This document shows positions 37,894-47,139 of a DNA stretch of 64,000 nucleotides, in pieces. The DNA comes from CAVPHV01 sp963821095 (lineage in GTDB: Bacteria; Actinomycetota; Acidimicrobiia; Spongiisociales; UBA5794), in contig CAWGCJ010000002.1 of the NCBI GenBank assembly GCA_963821095.1, positions 565,654 to 629,653 on the forward strand. Direction: 5' to 3'. Within the stretch, counting starts at the first letter, position 1; each line of letters opens with the position of its first letter. Made by a program: the position numbers and the translations under genes. Under the pieces are notes generated by a model. It ran no database searches. It was not told where the DNA came from and saw only the letters and a program-made list of their open reading frames with translations.

Positions 37894-39290
37894 CACTTCT
37901 CCCGACGTCCCCCACCATTAGCCGGATTGCCCGGGCGGTTGCGGACGGTGAAACCACGGCCGTTGCCGTGGTGACCGCACATCTCGAGCGGTGCGCTGCC
38001 GCCCAAGATGCGCTCAACGCCTTCACCATGCTGGACACCGAGGGAGCCCTGGCTGCTGCCGCCGCCATCGATGCCCGGCGTGCCGCCGGTGAGACGCTGG
38101 GTCCGCTGGCCGGTGTCCCTGTCGGCGTCAAGGACCTCATCGACCAAGCCGGGCTGCCCAACACGTGCGGCGGTAGCTTCCCGCCGCTGGTTCCCGCCGA
38201 ATCGGCGCCGTGTGTCACCCGACTCGAGGCGGCAGGTGCCATCATGATTGGCCGAACCGGCCTGCACGAGTTTGCGTTCGGGTTCTCGAGCGAGAACCAC
38301 TGGTTCGGCCCGGTGCACAACCCATGGGACACCACCCTCTCCCCCGGCGGATCATCCGGTGGCTCGGGCGCCGCGGTCGCCGCCGGCCTCGTCCCCGGAG
38401 CCCTCGGCACCGACACCGGCGGATCGGTGCGCGTTCCGGCGGCGCTGTGCGGGGTCGTCGGACTCAAGGTCACCCACGGCCGTGTTCCAATCCGCGGCGT
38501 GTATCCGCTGGCGGCTTCAATCGACACTGTGGGCCCGATCGCGCGCACCGTCACCGACGCCGGGCTCCTGTACCGCACCATCGCCGGCGATGATCCTGAC
38601 GACCCCTGGTCGGTTCCCGTACCGGTTGAAGCCGCCCGCGGCCCGGCTGAACTCTCCGGGCTTCGGTTCGGCGTTCCACTGCCATGGACCGCCGCACCCA
38701 TGGTCTCCGAGGTCCGCCACGCTTTTGATGATCTCTGCGACGCGCTGACGGAGGCTGGTGCCGAGATCGTTGAGATGCAGCTTCCCGAACTCGACCTGCC
38801 GGGCAAGCTGCTGCCATCGGTGTACTTCGAGGTTGCCGCCGTCCACGACCGCCGCTGGCACGAACGTCCAGATGCGTACGGACCCGATGTCTCGCAGCGC
38901 CTCGCCGACGTATTCACCTATTCCGCCGGCGACTACCTCGCAGCGCTCGCCTGGCGCCGCTCGTGCCGGGCGGCCGCCGACCGGGCGCTCAGATCCGTCG
39001 ATGCGCTGATCACCCCAACAGTTGCGGCCCTGCGCAAACCCATCGGGCAGGAGCTCATCGAGGTTGCCGGGCGGGAAGTCTCCTATCGCTCCCCCATCTC
39101 GCACTTCACGGCGTTGGTGAACCACATCGGTTTGCCTGCCCTTGCCGTGCCACTCAACACGCCGGGTGCGCCCCCGCCCAGCCTGCAGGTGATCGGCCCC
39201 GCATGGAGCGAAGAAACGCTGCTGTCAATCGGTCTGGGCCTCGAGCAAGCTTCCCTGGTCGCCACCCAGACACCGCCGCTATCCGTGTGA
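37890..39290 (+). CDS. Amidase-signature family amidase
   Basis: 466 residues. The Ser-cisSer-Lys triad is visible: Lys in PVGVKDLIDQAGLPNTCGGS, cis-Ser in SPGGSSGGSGAAVAAGLVPG, nucleophile Ser in GTDTGGSVRVPAALCGVVGL. It could hydrolyse small amides. The GatA subunit of the tRNA amidotransferase is a close relative, but no gatB or gatC is beside it and the C-terminal half is not clearly GatA, so a stand-alone amidase is preferred. Translationally coupled to the DUF3048 lipoprotein gene. Confidence 0.87.
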   Translation: MTLLPTSPTISRIARAVADGETTAVAVVTAHLERCAAAQDALNAFTMLDTEGALAAAAAIDARRAAGETLGPLAGVPVGVKDLIDQAGLPNTCGGSFPPLVPAESAPCVTRLEAAGAIMIGRTGLHEFAFGFSSENHWFGPVHNPWDTTLSPGGSSGGSGAAVAAGLVPGALGTDTGGSVRVPAALCGVVGLKVTHGRVPIRGVYPLAASIDTVGPIARTVTDAGLLYRTIAGDDPDDPWSVPVPVEAARGPAELSGLRFGVPLPWTAAPMVSEVRHAFDDLCDALTEAGAEIVEMQLPELDLPGKLLPSVYFEVAAVHDRRWHERPDAYGPDVSQRLADVFTYSAGDYLAALAWRRSCRAAADRALRSVDALITPTVAALRKPIGQELIEVAGREVSYRSPISHFTALVNHIGLPALAVPLNTPGAPPPSLQVIGPAWSEETLLSIGLGLEQASLVATQTPPLSV

Positions 39291-39382
39291 GCCTGCGTCG
39301 CCGAGGTCTCTCTCGGAATGGGCGCCGAACCCCCGGATGGATGTTCCTTGGAATAGTGCGCTGCTTTCAAGTCTGGGATGCA

Positions 39383-39388
39383 TAGACT
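39383..39388 (+). promoter_or_regulatory. Candidate -10 element for korAB
   Basis: TAGACT in the 185-bp gap before korA, leaving a leader of about 80 nt that contains an AGGAG (39465-39469) 6 nt before the TTG start. Confidence 0.35.
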
Positions 39389-39475
39389 GGCCACCGATGC
39401 GCTGACGGAGCCGACCTGACGGCTCAAACCGGCCTCTCCGGCCCGCTCCGTCCTTTGGACAACCAGGAGCTCCCA

Positions 39476-41353
39476 TTGGCTGAAGATACTCTTACCGCAC
39501 CGGTCGAACGCGAGCAGCGCGACCGAGTCGTCATTCGATTCGCCGGCGACTCCGGCGACGGTATGCAGCTCGCCGGAACGCAATTCACGGCGGCATCCGC
39601 CATGTTCGGCAATGATCTCGCCACCTTCCCCAATTTCCCGGCTGAGATCCGCGCCCCACAGGGCACACTGCCGGGAGTCTCCTCGTTCCAGGTCCACATC
39701 GCCGACTGGGACATCCTCACACCGGGCGATAGCCCCGACGTCCTCGTTGCGATGAACCCGGCGGCGCTCCAGTCCAACTTGGGCGACCTGCGCATTGGCG
39801 GCTTGCTGCTCATCAACGAGGACGCCTTTGTGGAGCGCAACCTGGCCAAGGCGGGATACGAGGTCAGCCCACTCACCGACGGCAGCCTCGACGCCTACCA
39901 CGTGCTCACCGCCAAGATGGAGGAACTCACGAAACTCGCCGTCAAAGACACCGGCGTCAAGGGACGAGCCACGCTGCGTTCGAAGAACTTCTTTGCCTTG
40001 GGTTTGATCTCCTGGATGTTCACCCGGCCGCTCGAACCCGTCATCGACTGGGTTGAAACCAAGTTCGGCATAGACCAGCCGGTCGGCCTGGCCAACATCG
40101 CAGCCCTCAAGGCCGGATACAACTACGGCATCACCACCGATGCCTTCCATCACACCTATGAGATCCTGCCCGCCAAGTTGCCATTCGGCACCTACACCAA
40201 CGTGACCGGCAACCAGGCGCTCGCCTGGGGACTCATCGCCGGCGCCCAGGCTGCTGCCGTCCCCCTGTTCTACGGTTCCTACCCCATCACACCGGCGACG
40301 AGCATTCTCGAGGAGTTGGCCAAGCGCAAGAATTTTGGCGTGCGTACCTTCCAAGCCGAAGACGAAATCGCCGCCGTCGGCATCGCGCTTGGCGCCTCCT
40401 TCGCCGGGCATCTCGGCGTCACCGGCACGTCGGGGCCTGGGGTGGCTCTCAAGAGCGAAACGATCTCTTTGGCGTTCAGCACCGAACTGCCGTTGATTGT
40501 GATCAACGTCCAGCGCGCCGGTCCTTCAACCGGGTTGCCGACCAAGGTTGAGCAGTCCGACCTGCTCTTCACGCTCTACGGTCGTCACGGGGAAGCACCC
40601 CTGCCGGTGATCGCGGTGCAGTCGCCGAGCGATGCCTACGAGGTCGCCGTTGAAGCCGCCCGGATCGCCACCAAGTACATGACGCCGGTGATGCTGCTCT
40701 CCGACGGCTACATCGCCAACAGCTCAGAGCCGTGGCGCCTGCCCGACGGCGAAGACTTGCCGGACAACCAGGTGACGTACACCACCGCGCCAAACGGGCC
40801 AGACGGCTCCTTCCTCCCCTACGCCCGAGATCCCGAGACGATGGCACGGCCGTGGGCGGTTCCCGGCACACCGGGGCTCGAGCATCGCATCGGCGGCCTG
40901 GAGAAACAGAACCTGACCGGCAACGTCTCGTACAGCCCACAGAACCACGAACTCATGACCGAACTGCGCGAGGAGAAACTCCGGCGCATTGCGGCCGAAA
41001 TCCCGCTCGTTGAGGTCCACGGTGCAGAGGATGCCGACCTGTTGGTGATCGGCTGGGGCTCGACGTTTGGTGCTATCCGGGCCGGCGTGAACAACGTCAA
41101 CGGCAGCGGCGCCAATGTCGCCCACGTCCAGTTGCGGTATCTCAACCCCTTCCCGACCAATCTCGGGGACATCATTGCGAGCTATCCGAAGGTACTGGTT
41201 CCCGAGCTCAACCGTGGCCAGTTATCGAGGTTGTTGCGAGCGGAGTACCTGGTCCCCGCATTGAGCTATCCCAAGATCCAGGGAGTCCCATTCAAGGCTT
41301 CCGAGATCGCCGCCAAGATCCTGGAGATCCTCGACACCAAGGAAAACGCATGA
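39476..41353 (+). CDS. korA: 2-oxoacid:ferredoxin oxidoreductase, fused gamma-alpha subunit (KorA)
   Basis: About 625 residues. The N-terminal gamma domain begins VVIRFAGDSGDGMQLAGTQF; the alpha part contains FYGSYPITPATSILEELAKR, FQAEDEIAAVGIALGASFAG, VTGTSGPGVALKSETISLAF (pyrimidine-domain motif) and QRAGPSTGLPTKVEQSDLLF. With KorB it oxidises 2-oxoglutarate (or another 2-oxoacid) and CoA to acyl-CoA, reducing ferredoxin. The start is the TTG at 39476 because AGGAG lies 6 nt upstream; an upstream TTG lacks a site. Overlaps korB by ATGA. KorAB replaces the NAD-linked oxoglutarate dehydrogenase in many actinobacteria. Confidence 0.93.
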   Translation: MAEDTLTAPVEREQRDRVVIRFAGDSGDGMQLAGTQFTAASAMFGNDLATFPNFPAEIRAPQGTLPGVSSFQVHIADWDILTPGDSPDVLVAMNPAALQSNLGDLRIGGLLLINEDAFVERNLAKAGYEVSPLTDGSLDAYHVLTAKMEELTKLAVKDTGVKGRATLRSKNFFALGLISWMFTRPLEPVIDWVETKFGIDQPVGLANIAALKAGYNYGITTDAFHHTYEILPAKLPFGTYTNVTGNQALAWGLIAGAQAAAVPLFYGSYPITPATSILEELAKRKNFGVRTFQAEDEIAAVGIALGASFAGHLGVTGTSGPGVALKSETISLAFSTELPLIVINVQRAGPSTGLPTKVEQSDLLFTLYGRHGEAPLPVIAVQSPSDAYEVAVEAARIATKYMTPVMLLSDGYIANSSEPWRLPDGEDLPDNQVTYTTAPNGPDGSFLPYARDPETMARPWAVPGTPGLEHRIGGLEKQNLTGNVSYSPQNHELMTELREEKLRRIAAEIPLVEVHGAEDADLLVIGWGSTFGAIRAGVNNVNGSGANVAHVQLRYLNPFPTNLGDIIASYPKVLVPELNRGQLSRLLRAEYLVPALSYPKIQGVPFKASEIAAKILEILDTKENA

Positions 41354-42366
41354 GCGACACCGCAACCCGCTTCGAACGCAGCGACTTCCAGTCGGACCAA
41401 GAAGTGCGATGGTGCCCGGGGTGTGGCGACTACACCATCCTCGCCTCGGTGCAGTCATATCTGGCCACCTTGGACATCGATCGCGACAAGCACGTGTTCG
41501 TGTCTGGGATCGGATGCTCGTCGCGCTTCCCGTACTACATGGCGACCTATGGCATTCACTCGGTGCACGGCCGCGCCCCCGCAATTGCGTCGGGCCTGGC
41601 AACAGCCAATCCGGACTTGAAGGTTTGGGTGATCACCGGCGACGGCGACGCCCTCTCGATCGGCGGCAACCACCTGATCCATGCGATGCGGCGCAACGTG
41701 AACCTGAACATCCTGTTGTTCAACAACCAGATCTACGGACTCACCAAGGGTCAATACTCGCCGACCTCTGAGGTCGGGAAGCGGACCAAGAGCAGCCCGA
41801 TGGGTTCGATCGACTACCCGTTCAACCCGGTCAGCCTGGCACTCGGCGCCGAGGCGACGTTTGTGGCTCGCACCATCGACATGGACCGCCCGCACACGGC
41901 TCGCATGCTCCAAGCGGCATTCGAGCACCGGGGATCGTCCTTGATCGAGATCTACCAGAACTGCAATGTGTTCAACGACAAGGCGTTCATCCAACTCACC
42001 GGCAGGGAAGAACGCGACGAGAACCGCATCATGCTCGAGACAGGTGAGCCGGTGACCTTCGGGCCCGACAACAACATGGGCGTCGTCATCGACGGAGCGG
42101 TTGCCCGCATCGTCGCCGTCGCCGATGTCGGCCTCGAGGCGATCCACGTGCACGACCCGTCGAACCCCAACCCAGCGGTGGCATTTGCCCTCAGCCGGCT
42201 CTCCCACGGCCCTCTCGGACCAACCCCGATCGGTGTCTTCCGAAGCGTTGAGCGTGAAACCTACGGGGAGGCCATGCAGGAGCAGTTGATCGCAGCCCAA
42301 GCCGCCCAGGGCCCCGGCGACATCAATGCGCTGCTGCGCTCGGCCGGCACGTGGACGGTCGAGTAG
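41350..42366 (+). CDS. korB: 2-oxoacid:ferredoxin oxidoreductase beta subunit (KorB)
   Basis: 338 residues. The thiamine-diphosphate motif is GDGDALSIGGNHLIHAMRRN with the downstream NNQIYGLTKGQYSPTS. Cysteines for the [4Fe-4S] cluster are in VRWCPGCGDYTIL, SGIGCSSRFP and YQNCNVFNDK. The gene directly follows korA (ATGA overlap) and forms the catalytic half of the enzyme. No ferredoxin gene is adjacent, although the Fe-S protein at 28.5-29.8 kb has two ferredoxin motifs. Ends 9 bp from the convergent DUF402 gene. Confidence 0.95.
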   Translation: MSDTATRFERSDFQSDQEVRWCPGCGDYTILASVQSYLATLDIDRDKHVFVSGIGCSSRFPYYMATYGIHSVHGRAPAIASGLATANPDLKVWVITGDGDALSIGGNHLIHAMRRNVNLNILLFNNQIYGLTKGQYSPTSEVGKRTKSSPMGSIDYPFNPVSLALGAEATFVARTIDMDRPHTARMLQAAFEHRGSSLIEIYQNCNVFNDKAFIQLTGREERDENRIMLETGEPVTFGPDNNMGVVIDGAVARIVAVADVGLEAIHVHDPSNPNPAVAFALSRLSHGPLGPTPIGVFRSVERETYGEAMQEQLIAAQAAQGPGDINALLRSAGTWTVE

Positions 42367-42375
42367 CTCGGACCA

Positions 42376-42894
42376 CTAGGTAGTAAGCCTGGCGAGGTCC
42401 CGGGCCCGCTCCATCCAGGATGGACCCGCCGCCCTGAAGGGCTCGTCGTTGCGCTGCACGGCGATGGCCACCTGTGCGGTGGCGGCTCTGGCTTGGTCGA
42501 CCAGTCGGTCGGGATAGCGGTAGCGAACCTGATGGTCGAGGAATTCGTCCTCGTCGAGCACCTCGACCTCGCCGTCGAAGCGGCGTACCACATCAAGGTC
42601 GAGATCGACCATTGTGACCCGATCGCCTTCCCACTTGGCCGGCGTGATGATGTCGACATACACCTCGTTGCGACCGCCGTCGCTCCAAATCGAGGTCCAC
42701 CACGTGTTCTCCGTGATCAACTTCACGACGATACGGTTCGAGAGCTTGACCGGTTCTTCGCCACGCTGGAACGGCATGCCGGGCGGCGCCCACAGCCAGA
42801 GGCCATGTTCGTCCTCGCCGAGTCGGCGCATGGTGAACTGCCAGTGGACCTGATCCGGCCACTTCCGGAAGTCGATATGGATGAGCCTATCCAT
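42376..42894 (-). CDS. DUF402-domain protein
   Basis: 172 residues. The DUF402 core is visible as NTWWTSIWSDGGRNEVYVDI, followed by VTMVDLDLDVVRRFDGEVEV and LDEDEFLDHQVRYRYPDRLV; the D-L-D-L-D and D-E-D-E-F motifs are diagnostic. Related proteins are nucleotide phosphatases or RNase-associated factors (FomD/Ntdp-like), so a phosphatase role is possible but not shown. ACGCTA/TAGCGT lies 8 nt before the ATG, suggesting a leaderless transcript. Confidence 0.85.
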   Translation of the reverse strand: MDRLIHIDFRKWPDQVHWQFTMRRLGEDEHGLWLWAPPGMPFQRGEEPVKLSNRIVVKLITENTWWTSIWSDGGRNEVYVDIITPAKWEGDRVTMVDLDLDVVRRFDGEVEVLDEDEFLDHQVRYRYPDRLVDQARAATAQVAIAVQRNDEPFRAAGPSWMERARDLARLTT

Positions 42895-42902
42895 AGCCCG
42901 TG

Positions 42903-42908
42903 ACGCTA
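42903..42908 (-). promoter_or_regulatory. -10 element for leaderless DUF402 gene transcript
   Basis: TAGCGT on the minus strand, 8 nt before the ATG at 42894; it lies just beyond the stop of the FG-GAP gene. Confidence 0.4.
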
Positions 42909-42925
42909 GTCGCCCGTTGACCCCC

Positions 42926-45900
42926 TTACCTCAGCTCGCCCAGACCGTCCCCGGCTTCGGCGTCGTCCGCAACACCGGACTTGTCCTGGTGCCAGATCTC
43001 GTTGCGAGCGGCGCTGAGACCAGCTTCGCTTCCGTAGATGACGTGGATGGCGCCAACATTGATCGCGGCGAGGTCTTCACCTGGAACACCGGCGACGAGG
43101 TCGGCGAAGCTATCACCATCAAAGTCCAGGCCGCGCAGCGTCGTTCCGAAGTGGTCGTAATCTCCGGATGCTCCGGCCAGGCCGTCGTAGCCCGCCTTCC
43201 AGAAATCGCTGCCGGCGGCACTGACTCCGCCGACGCGTCCGTAGAGGACGATCACTCCGCCGGCCTTCTTGCGCCCGTTGAGCGTCTCGTCGGGAACCCC
43301 GATGCTGAGGTCGTTGAAGCCGTCACCATCATGGTCCGCGATCGCGAGGGCTGCCCCGAAGTGGTCGCCGGCCTGGGCGATGCCCTTGACCCAGGTCAGG
43401 TCCTGGTGCCAGATCCGGGCCCCGTCGGTGGTAACCCCATCGTCCCCGCCCAGCAGTACGTGGACTTGGCCGGCGTTGTTGTCACCGCCGCGCTCTTCAC
43501 CGGGCACGCCGATGGCGAGATCGGCGGCGCCGTCACCGTCGAGGTCGCCGGCGGCGATGGCCGCCCCGAACCCATCGTTGCGGTTGGGCTGGCCCTTGAC
43601 GCCCTTGGTCGTTTGTGACCACCAGTCATCGCCGGTGGCAGACAAACCCTGCGCGGTGCCGTAGAGCACGTGGACCACACCCGCGCCGACCTCTCCGTCA
43701 ACCTTGTCGCCGGGGGCGCCGATGGCGAGATCGAAGAAGCCGTCCTCGTCGAAGTCGCCTGCGGCGAGTGTCGACCCAAAACCGTCGCCGCCACCGGCGA
43801 TACCGGTCACGCCGTCGACGTCCTGATGCCAGATTTGGTTGCCGGCGTCGTCAAGTCCGTCCTCGGTGCCGTAGATGACATTGACGACTCCAGCGCCGGC
43901 GTGGCCTCCGGCACGGTCCCCGGGGACACCCACCGCGAGATCATCAAACCCGTCGCCGTCGAAGTCCCCGACGGCCAACGCCGAGCCAAACAGGTCGTTG
44001 CTGCCGGCGCCACCAATGATCGATCCCACGTCCTGATGCCACATCTGATCGTTCGTCGCGCTCAGCCCGGACACGGTTCCGTAGATGACGTTGACCAGGC
44101 CCCCCTTCGGGATGGGAGAGCCGATGCTGTCGCCGGGAGTGCCGACGGCAAGGTCGGCGAACCCGTCGCCGTCAAAATCTCCGGCAGCAAGCGCCTCACC
44201 GAAGACGTCGCCGTCCTCACTCGAACTCTCGATGCCGGAAACGTCCTGATGCCACAGCTGGTCGCCGGCGGCCGAGAGCCCTTCGGATCCTGCGTAGAGC
44301 ACGTTCACCGCGCCGCCGTCCGTGCCCGCACCGATGTCCTCAAAGGGAACACCAATGGCAAGGTCGGAATAGCGGTCACCATCGAAGTCCCAGGGAACGA
44401 AGCTGCCGCTCGCTTCACATGTCCAGTCTGCCGGCTGGAACCAGAAGGTCTCCGAGCCACCCTGGTTGCCTCCGAGATGGGCCCGCAGCGTCCCGGCTGG
44501 CAGGATCGAGAGCAGATCGGGACGACCGTCACCGTCATAGTCGCCCATGTCGTAATGGCCCTCCTGAGCGGCCGTGGCGCCTGTGCTGAGGTTCAGCGGG
44601 GCATCGTCGTAGCCGCCGGCACCGTCGATCACATGCAGCGCCACAACTCCGTCGACTCGAATCACCACGAGATCGGGGATCCCGTCGGCGTCATGGTCGG
44701 CCAGCGAGAAGCGCCACTTGGCCGCGTCGGCCGTGCCGCTCATCTGCGTCGTCACGTCGACCAGCTTGGTGGTGAATCCGCCCGCACCGCTCCACACCTC
44801 GAGCCGGGTTTGGTTCTTGTGATGGACGACGTAAAGGTCGGGCAGGCCGTCGCGGTTGTAGTCGGCGGCGCCAAAACTCATGACCTCTCCGGGGACAACG
44901 CCGGTCGCCAGCGTCTCGACCTCCAGGTACTCGGTCGCGTAGGGGTGCACCCGAATCCGGATGGGGTTGCGCGAGGTGTCGATCACCCAGACGTCGGGGT
45001 GGGCATCGCCGTCGTAGTCGGCAACGAGGACCTCGCCGTCGACGGCGGCACCGTCCGGGACCACGGCCTGCGACACCCCACATTGCAGGAAGTCTCTGCT
45101 GGAGCGGGCGTATTCGATCAGTAGGTCTTGGGCGCCATACGGTTTGACCCGGTAGAGGTCGGGAGCTCCGTCGCGATTGCCGTCGAGGAATCCGTAGGAC
45201 AACTCGGGGTCGAGGCTGCCGAACGCGGTCTTCCCACTGAATCCCACCTGGGTGTAGTCGCCGGCCGAGGTACTCGGCGGGAAGGGACCCGGAACATCGT
45301 CGTAGCCCGGGGTTGCCTTGGGACCCTTCCATGAGAAGTGCATGGGGTCTTTGATCGTCTGCCAGTCGCCACCCCAACAGAAGCCTGCATCGCGCCAAGC
45401 CGAGACGTACCACTGGGGCATGTCGGTGATCAGTCGGTTGTCACCTGAATACGGGTTCGTGTCGGAATTGATGTCGATCGTTGCGCCAAACGAGTGGGTC
45501 GACATGCGGTAGCTGCCACCGATGCGGCGCCACACGAACGTCCCGATATGCCGAGCTTCGTAGTAGTTGCCCTTGGCCTGCTCTGCGGCGAGATTTGCCG
45601 TCACCTGCTGAAAGGCGGGGAGGGCCCGCACGTGAACGGAACGCACCGCGCCTCCGCTCATCGGAACCGTCCAGCTGACCATGGATCCGCTGACGTCGCC
45701 GTAGTCACGCCCGAAGAAGTCACCCCAAGGTCCGCGAACCTGATGATTCGATGGGAGGGAGCGGTTCGCCGACGAGTTGGTCGTGCTGTAGGGAGTGCCT
45801 ACCCCATCGGGTTCGAAACACCCAGCCGACTCATTGAAGAACGGTGAGATGAGTCCCGACCCGACCGAGTTCAACTCGTCTTCGTGATCGTGCGAGAAGA

Positions 45901-46048
45901 ACCCGTCTTCGGGGTCTTCCGGTGGGTGGCCGTCGGCATACTCGACGGGTTCCTCCTCCAAGTCCGTGGCGATTCCGGGCGCGGCGCCCACCACGAGCAT
46001 GAGCACGGCAAGGACGGCTAGGACTTTGAGCCTGAGTGAGATTCGCAT
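42926..46048 (-). CDS. Secreted M15-type peptidase with VCBS and FG-GAP repeat propellers
   Basis: 1040 residues with a signal peptide (LRLKVLAVLAVLMLVVGAAP). Residues about 130-260 form a VanY/M15 D-Ala-D-Ala carboxypeptidase-like domain: MSTHSFGATIDINSDTNPY (metal-binding H and D) and DWQTIKDPMHFSW (second His). Five VCBS-like repeats follow (GNRDGAPDLY, DYDGDAHPDVWVID, DYNRDGLPDLYVVH, DHDADGIPDLVVIR, DYDGDGRPDLLSIL), then seven integrin-type FG-GAP repeats (such as DFDGDGFADLAVGTPGD) with DxDxDG calcium sites. The C-terminus ends GDGLGELR, resembling the first strand of another blade. Start ATG 46048 preceded by AAGGGG. A cell-surface peptidoglycan peptidase with a binding propeller is inferred. 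Confidence 0.85.
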   Translation of the reverse strand: MRISLRLKVLAVLAVLMLVVGAAPGIATDLEEEPVEYADGHPPEDPEDGFFSHDHEDELNSVGSGLISPFFNESAGCFEPDGVGTPYSTTNSSANRSLPSNHQVRGPWGDFFGRDYGDVSGSMVSWTVPMSGGAVRSVHVRALPAFQQVTANLAAEQAKGNYYEARHIGTFVWRRIGGSYRMSTHSFGATIDINSDTNPYSGDNRLITDMPQWYVSAWRDAGFCWGGDWQTIKDPMHFSWKGPKATPGYDDVPGPFPPSTSAGDYTQVGFSGKTAFGSLDPELSYGFLDGNRDGAPDLYRVKPYGAQDLLIEYARSSRDFLQCGVSQAVVPDGAAVDGEVLVADYDGDAHPDVWVIDTSRNPIRIRVHPYATEYLEVETLATGVVPGEVMSFGAADYNRDGLPDLYVVHHKNQTRLEVWSGAGGFTTKLVDVTTQMSGTADAAKWRFSLADHDADGIPDLVVIRVDGVVALHVIDGAGGYDDAPLNLSTGATAAQEGHYDMGDYDGDGRPDLLSILPAGTLRAHLGGNQGGSETFWFQPADWTCEASGSFVPWDFDGDRYSDLAIGVPFEDIGAGTDGGAVNVLYAGSEGLSAAGDQLWHQDVSGIESSSEDGDVFGEALAAGDFDGDGFADLAVGTPGDSIGSPIPKGGLVNVIYGTVSGLSATNDQMWHQDVGSIIGGAGSNDLFGSALAVGDFDGDGFDDLAVGVPGDRAGGHAGAGVVNVIYGTEDGLDDAGNQIWHQDVDGVTGIAGGGDGFGSTLAAGDFDEDGFFDLAIGAPGDKVDGEVGAGVVHVLYGTAQGLSATGDDWWSQTTKGVKGQPNRNDGFGAAIAAGDLDGDGAADLAIGVPGEERGGDNNAGQVHVLLGGDDGVTTDGARIWHQDLTWVKGIAQAGDHFGAALAIADHDGDGFNDLSIGVPDETLNGRKKAGGVIVLYGRVGGVSAAGSDFWKAGYDGLAGASGDYDHFGTTLRGLDFDGDSFADLVAGVPGEDLAAINVGAIHVIYGSEAGLSAARNEIWHQDKSGVADDAEAGDGLGELR

Positions 46049-46140
46049 GGTCCCCTTCTCGCATTGGATCGGCACACAAAACCTGGACCTGAAGGAACCG
46101 GATCGTAGTGTATCCACTACTCCAAGTAATCGGATGTCTC

Positions 46141-47139
46141 TCAGCGCGACAACGGTGGAATGCGGGCGGCTTCTGCCTGCGGCGACCCAAAAAGAAAACC
46201 GGTGCCCCAGGCCAAATGCATGGTCGGAAGCACGATCGGCACCAACAGCGTTCCCGGCTCACCACGCTGGGCGGAGACTACCGAGGTGACCAGCACCGCG
46301 CCGCCGTAGGCCGCGGGCACCATCAACCCGAGCCGGCGGTGACCCGCTAGAGCGAGCCCGACGGACAAGCCAAGCCCAATGACAAACGCCACCGGGATGA
46401 GCTGGCGCAGCCGAATCGAATCTGGATGACGCCGGGCCACTACCCGCTTCCAGGCTCCGTACTGCCAGTACTGACGCCACAACCCCGTCAACGAGTCACG
46501 TGGCTGGTAAGTGACCCGCAGTTTGGGATCGAAGTACACCAGTCCCCCGCCGGCCGCGATACGGTGGTTCAATTCGTAGTCCTGATTCCGCAGCAACGAC
46601 TCGTCGAACAACCCTGAACGGCACAGACCGTCGCGCCGAAATACGCCCAGGTATACCGTCTCGGCCGGTCCCGGCTCACCGCCGACCCGATACGTCGCGC
46701 CACCGGCGCCGAGTAGCGACCTCATGGCGCTGGCGACCGCTCGGGAGAACGTGCCACGCCCTTGCGGATCCTGAATCCCACCGACATTGTCGGCGCCCAC
46801 TTCCTCGAGCACGTCGACCGCACGGGCAACATACCCAGCGGGAAGTTCGGCGTGAGCGTCGCACCGCACGATGACGTCACCGCGGCTCGCCACAATGGCA
46901 GCGTTGAGACCGGCCGGCGTCGTCCGAGCCGGATTGTCGACCATGCGCACCCGTCCGTCGCTGGCGGAGATCTTGGCCAGTACTTCCCGAGTCCCGTCGG
47001 TACTCATGGCGTCGGCCACCACCACCTCGAGTTCCCCGCCGTACTCCTGCGCAAGCACGCTGGCAACGGCCGCTTCAATGGCGTCGACCTCGTCGCGCAC
47101 CGGAATGATCACGGAAACCGCAGGAATACCTTCGGTCAC
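46141..47139 (-). CDS. Family 2 glycosyltransferase, membrane-anchored
   Basis: 332 residues from the GTG at 47139, which forms a GTGA overlap with the upstream sugar transferase gene. GT2 motifs: VSVIIPVRDEVDAIEAAVAS, VVVADAMSTDGTREVLAKIS, ARTTPAGLNAAIVASRGDVI followed by RCDAHAELP (DxD equivalent), FDESLLRNQDYELNHRIAAG (catalytic base ED-like region) and QYGAWKRVV. The last 100 residues hold about three membrane helices. The combination resembles SuccinoglycanBP ExoA-like transferases acting on undecaprenyl-linked sugars. Follows the initiating transferase in a two-gene polysaccharide unit. Confidence 0.9.
   Translation of the reverse strand: MTEGIPAVSVIIPVRDEVDAIEAAVASVLAQEYGGELEVVVADAMSTDGTREVLAKISASDGRVRMVDNPARTTPAGLNAAIVASRGDVIVRCDAHAELPAGYVARAVDVLEEVGADNVGGIQDPQGRGTFSRAVASAMRSLLGAGGATYRVGGEPGPAETVYLGVFRRDGLCRSGLFDESLLRNQDYELNHRIAAGGGLVYFDPKLRVTYQPRDSLTGLWRQYWQYGAWKRVVARRHPDSIRLRQLIPVAFVIGLGLSVGLALAGHRRLGLMVPAAYGGAVLVTSVVSAQRGEPGTLLVPIVLPTMHLAWGTGFLFGSPQAEAARIPPLSR

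Noticed and set aside
37890..39290. Amidase as GatA of the tRNA amidotransferase
   Set aside because: No gatB or gatC nearby and it is coupled to a DUF3048 lipoprotein; the triad alone does not distinguish GatA.
43670..45124. Plus-strand 484-codon frame opposite the FG-GAP gene
   Set aside because: It is the mirror of the D-x-D-x-D-G repeats, whose regular codons keep antisense frames open; no start signal or domain.
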